From positions 1 to 48,495 of the forward strand of contig NZ_JASDDJ010000024.1 of assembly GCF_030407455.1 (NCBI RefSeq): a DNA stretch of 48,495 nt. The letters run 5' to 3'. Of this stretch, positions 45,337 to 48,495 are shown piece after piece (position 1 is the first letter of the stretch; each line of letters opens with the position of its first letter). This DNA comes from Psychrobacter sp. 5A.1 (GTDB lineage Bacteria; Pseudomonadota; Gammaproteobacteria; Pseudomonadales; Moraxellaceae). The notes below the pieces were generated by a model. It was not told the DNA's origin, searched no databases, and worked only from the letters and a program-made list of their open reading frames with translations. The position numbers and the translations under genes were made by a program.

Positions 45337-45354
45337 ACAGCTTAAATGTCATTA

Positions 45355-48300
45355 TCAGATAACATTGTCATCTACAGCAGTCTGAATGTACAACTTCGCC
45401 AAATTACCACTGTCCTGATACAGATCATAACCCGCTTGGTCAGAAGTACCAGACTTAGTCATACCAGACACATTGACAGCATCAATACTATCGCCTTTGA
45501 TAAACAATTCGTTATTAGTATCCGTCATGCTAATAACATCGCTCAATCCTAAGCTAAGCGTTTGGGCGGTATCATTGGTCATATTGATGGTTTCAAAATT
45601 AGTCACGTTACTCAAATCGATACTAGACACAATACTCGTATCAGTAATCACCAAGGTATCATTGTCTAGGCTACCATCTGAGTTTTCGCCGCCGTTAATT
45701 TCGATATCATTTTTATCAAATATCAAAATATCGTTACCGTCACCACCCAGCAATCTATCTGCACCACTCAGGCCAATTAACGTATCGTCTCCTTTGCCAC
45801 CACTTAGCGTTTCTGCTTGGTTAGTACCGACCAAATAGTCATTATCAGCGGTACCACGTGGCGCAATATCATCTATTGAATCTGGGCTTTGCGGTGTTGC
45901 GTACTCATTATAGTTTAAGGTAACTGTTGAGTTGGCCATGTCACCATCAGAGTCCTGATAAGCAAATGAGAATACATCAATATCATCTACGCCAGGCGTG
46001 ACGATATCTGCAATGTTTTCCACTGGATCAAACTTATAACTACCATCAGCATAGCCAATAAATAATCCGTAGTCCGTTTGGAATTCATAATTGGTCGTGT
46101 CACCATCGGTATCGATAACTGCAATCGCTCCATCACTATCAGTTGTTGACACACCTGACCAGACAATACCAGTGGTAGTCGAGTTGAGATAATCAACCGC
46201 ATCACCACCAACCGCTACCTTTCCTTCAATGACGATATTATTATCTAACTTAGGTAAAGGGTTCAGAGGCGTTAATTTACCGATGATGTCATAGATATTT
46301 TCCTGACCTTCTTCACTATTGACCACAAAAGTACCTTCATCATCTAAAGCAGGATCGTACTCATTCAAAGCAAAGTCGGTATCAACGATGTTATCACCAT
46401 CACTGTCATATTTATCAATAATACCGTCATTATTGGTATCTTCAGCGCGTCTGCCATTCGTACTAAAGACAACATAGTCGAGATTACCAGCAGTATCTAG
46501 AACAGTATCAATGATGTTATCACCATCGAAATCAATGCCATCTGAGACTAAGTCTCTGTCTAAATCCATATAAGCAAAATTACTGTTACCGATAACGGTA
46601 TATCTATAGCCACCTGTCGTATCGCCTACATATTGCGCGTCGCCTACATCTCCTATAGTGCCGTTACCATTCAAGTTATAGTAAAAAGTACCATTCGCAG
46701 CCTGATCATTGAACCCATTAATTAACTTACCAAGAGTAGAATACATTGACTGATCAATTAGCCCATCACCATTGTCATCGACGCCATTGTTATTTTGATA
46801 TGCCTTCAAAAACGCCTTGTTTTTATCAGAGTCGATAGCAGCGTTAGGATCTTTATTCACGAGCATTAAATCAAGGTTATATTGCTGACCAGCAATCTCT
46901 ACAACCTGAGAAGCATTTGGTATAACAATGAAATCACTTTGAACAAACACATCTGAGTAAATTGTAGAATCTAAACCATAGGAAGCAGCCGTTAAGTTAT
47001 TGGGCGTTTCGTTATGTTTCAACAAATAATCGACATTGACTGGCTCCGAGTTACCATTAACATCAACCGTAAAGTTGATATTTAGTATCGTATTAATCAA
47101 AGTACCGCCATCTCCAAAGATACCAAAATTAATATGTGAGAAATCACCTAAATCAATATCGCTTTCAAACTTAATTTCTTCACCTGCACCTTGATAGTTG
47201 GTGCTTTCATAGGTGGTATAGCCTGCAGGAGAGCTGTCGGCATCTCCTGGTCTACCCCAGTAAATACCTTCATCCATAGCGTCTATGTAGGTATTTCCAT
47301 CAGGTGCTGTATACGTCGCATCTTGTTCTGCAGACAATATTCCCGTTGCACCATAATCCCTAGATGAGACCGTAGTACCAGCACTACCAGCTGCAGGATT
47401 ATTAGCCACTAGATAACCTGTTGCTGTCGCTGCTGGCTGAGAAAATAATGTTTCAGTAAAGCCTGTTTGCAAACCAGTGATGGTAACGGTTTCTTGCTGA
47501 ACATCAACGTTCCAAACAACTGGTTGGGGAGCAGGAGAATCATCTTCGATGATAGCCAGCAACTCATCAGATGTAATCAGAGGATTGGCAGCTGTGGCAT
47601 TTTCAAACACCTCAATACCAAAATTCACAGACAGTATGCCTTCAATATTGTCACCTTGAGCATGATCTACAGGTGCACCCAATGTGACGTTGTATCCAAA
47701 CTGATAGCCATCAACAATAGCCTCTTTACTACCATTTAAACCGACGGTCAGTACATTCTGAACTTGAGTGGCACCAGCGCTGTCTATATAGGTATATTCA
47801 CCAATGATGTCACCCGTAGTTGGATCAATTCTGAAAACCACTGGGTTGCCTTGACTCGTAATGCCGTTATCCACGGTTGGTAATACAAATTTAACAACAG
47901 AGTCAGTAAGACTGGTATCCGTGTCCGTTACTTTGATCCAATTATTATCGGAATCAGTTAATGAGTCAGTGGTATCAAGCTCTGGATTTGGATCAGAGTC
48001 TGGATTGCCTCCTGCTAACCCTTCTTCAGAAACGCGACCTGGTGGTTCCACTTCAATCTTAGTCAATTGGTCATAGTCGATGGTGACAGTCGCTTCGTTA
48101 GATAATAGATCAGTTGTATCTTCAACCGTGTAGCTGATTGGGGTTGGGTTGCCCGTGAAGCCTGCTTCTGGGGTAAAGGTGATATCACCTGATACTGGGT
48201 CAACCGTCCATACGCCTTCGCTGGCTACATCAACTGATTTACCGTCAGCGGCAATGGTGCCACCCGCTGGCGATAGCGTGATCACCACGCTGGTTGGGTC

Positions 48301-48495
48301 AAGATCATTTTCAGCATCAGTGTCGTTTCCGACTACAGCAACAGTAATTGCATTACCAAATATTTGATCCAGTCTTTCATCATCCACAGCCACTGGCGCA
48401 TCATTGACTGGTGTGACAGTGATGTCTAAGGTGGTGCTGTCGGTGTTGCCTTCAGCATCGGTCACGGTGTAACCCACTTGTGGCACGGTGCCATT
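45355..48495 (-). CDS. Large RTX/VCBS-type secreted adhesin, C-terminal part
   Basis: The last 1046 or so residues of a protein whose N-terminal part lies beyond the right edge. From the edge: cadherin/VCBS-like repeats (TVTDAEGNTDSTTLDITVTP, then NDAPVAVDDE and GNDTDAENDLDPTSVV). A middle domain has clusters of DxDxDG-type calcium loops (DDNGDGLIDQ, DFDGDNIIDT, DTNNDGIIDKYDSDGDN). Nonapeptide RTX repeats follow (LSGGKGDDTLIGLSGADRLLGGDGNDILIF), then a short tail ending DDNVI as expected of a type I secretion signal. LapA/Bap-like proteins of this design are exported by ABC systems and fold in calcium at the cell surface for attachment. No secretion genes are visible in this window. Confidence 0.85.
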   Translation of the reverse strand, partial: NGTVPQVGYTVTDAEGNTDSTTLDITVTPVNDAPVAVDDERLDQIFGNAITVAVVGNDTDAENDLDPTSVVITLSPAGGTIAADGKSVDVASEGVWTVDPVSGDITFTPEAGFTGNPTPISYTVEDTTDLLSNEATVTIDYDQLTKIEVEPPGRVSEEGLAGGNPDSDPNPELDTTDSLTDSDNNWIKVTDTDTSLTDSVVKFVLPTVDNGITSQGNPVVFRIDPTTGDIIGEYTYIDSAGATQVQNVLTVGLNGSKEAIVDGYQFGYNVTLGAPVDHAQGDNIEGILSVNFGIEVFENATAANPLITSDELLAIIEDDSPAPQPVVWNVDVQQETVTITGLQTGFTETLFSQPAATATGYLVANNPAAGSAGTTVSSRDYGATGILSAEQDATYTAPDGNTYIDAMDEGIYWGRPGDADSSPAGYTTYESTNYQGAGEEIKFESDIDLGDFSHINFGIFGDGGTLINTILNINFTVDVNGNSEPVNVDYLLKHNETPNNLTAASYGLDSTIYSDVFVQSDFIVIPNASQVVEIAGQQYNLDLMLVNKDPNAAIDSDKNKAFLKAYQNNNGVDDNGDGLIDQSMYSTLGKLINGFNDQAANGTFYYNLNGNGTIGDVGDAQYVGDTTGGYRYTVIGNSNFAYMDLDRDLVSDGIDFDGDNIIDTVLDTAGNLDYVVFSTNGRRAEDTNNDGIIDKYDSDGDNIVDTDFALNEYDPALDDEGTFVVNSEEGQENIYDIIGKLTPLNPLPKLDNNIVIEGKVAVGGDAVDYLNSTTTGIVWSGVSTTDSDGAIAVIDTDGDTTNYEFQTDYGLFIGYADGSYKFDPVENIADIVTPGVDDIDVFSFAYQDSDGDMANSTVTLNYNEYATPQSPDSIDDIAPRGTADNDYLVGTNQAETLSGGKGDDTLIGLSGADRLLGGDGNDILIFDKNDIEINGGENSDGSLDNDTLVITDTSIVSSIDLSNVTNFETINMTNDTAQTLSLGLSDVISMTDTNNELFIKGDSIDAVNVSGMTKSGTSDQAGYDLYQDSGNLAKLYIQTAVDDNVI

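Larger units (their letters stand above)
44762..45354. other. Intergenic region between adhesin gene and importer operon
   Basis: A 593-bp gap holding the importer promoter with its Fur-like site (44873-44891), a full-length MITE (44978-45151), the adhesin terminator (45305-45336) and about 150 bp between them. That last stretch has only a small tandem ATTGAATATTGAATATTG near 45251-45268. No gene was seen. Confidence 0.55.

Overview
The window looks like chromosomal DNA of a Psychrobacter-like member of the Moraxellaceae. This rests on the moderate base composition, the protein character, and a Pseudomonas-type arcDABC operon sitting beside a citrate/diaminopropane siderophore locus. The genus is inferred from general familiarity, not from a search.

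Layout. 1-367: the 3' remnant of an IS630-type transposase and a strong bidirectional terminator. 368-3919: NAD-type malic enzyme, a DoxX membrane protein and a divergent LysR regulator. 3926-10632 (minus): a complete export system made of an HlyD adaptor, an RbbA-like ABC-ABC-permease fusion, a YhhJ-like permease and a NodT-type outer-membrane lipoprotein. 11330-16629 (plus): the arginine deiminase operon arcD-arcA-arcB-arcC. 16833-21161 (minus): an aminotransferase, an HglS-type (DUF1338) 2-oxoadipate dioxygenase/decarboxylase and a D-2-hydroxyglutarate-type FAD dehydrogenase. Together these three read as the lower lysine route from 2-aminoadipate to 2-oxoglutarate. 21440-24093: a LysR regulator and a divergent DAACS-family symporter with altered substrate-site residues.

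24165-44749 (all minus) is an iron-acquisition locus. It encodes an importer (ATPase, binding lipoprotein, fused FecCD permease), 1,3-diaminopropane synthesis (dat, ddc), an N-hydroxylase, an acyltransferase, three NIS synthetases, an MFS exporter, an RraA-like protein and a TonB-dependent receptor. Gene content matches rhizobactin 1021/acinetoferrin-type hydroxamate-citrate siderophores, with an additional NIS synthetase and the RraA-like protein. Fur-box-like sites precede each transcription unit. 45355-48495 is the C-terminal part of a very large RTX/VCBS-type secreted adhesin that runs off the right edge.

A family of about 174-bp miniature inverted-repeat elements (MITEs) runs through the window. 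The ends are GGGCGTGTCCTCA-type and are flanked by TA. There are five near full-length copies plus short or decayed forms. They lie inside the arc operon and the siderophore gene series, and in two places the element edge supplies the TAG stop codon of the neighbouring gene (arcA and the RraA-like gene).
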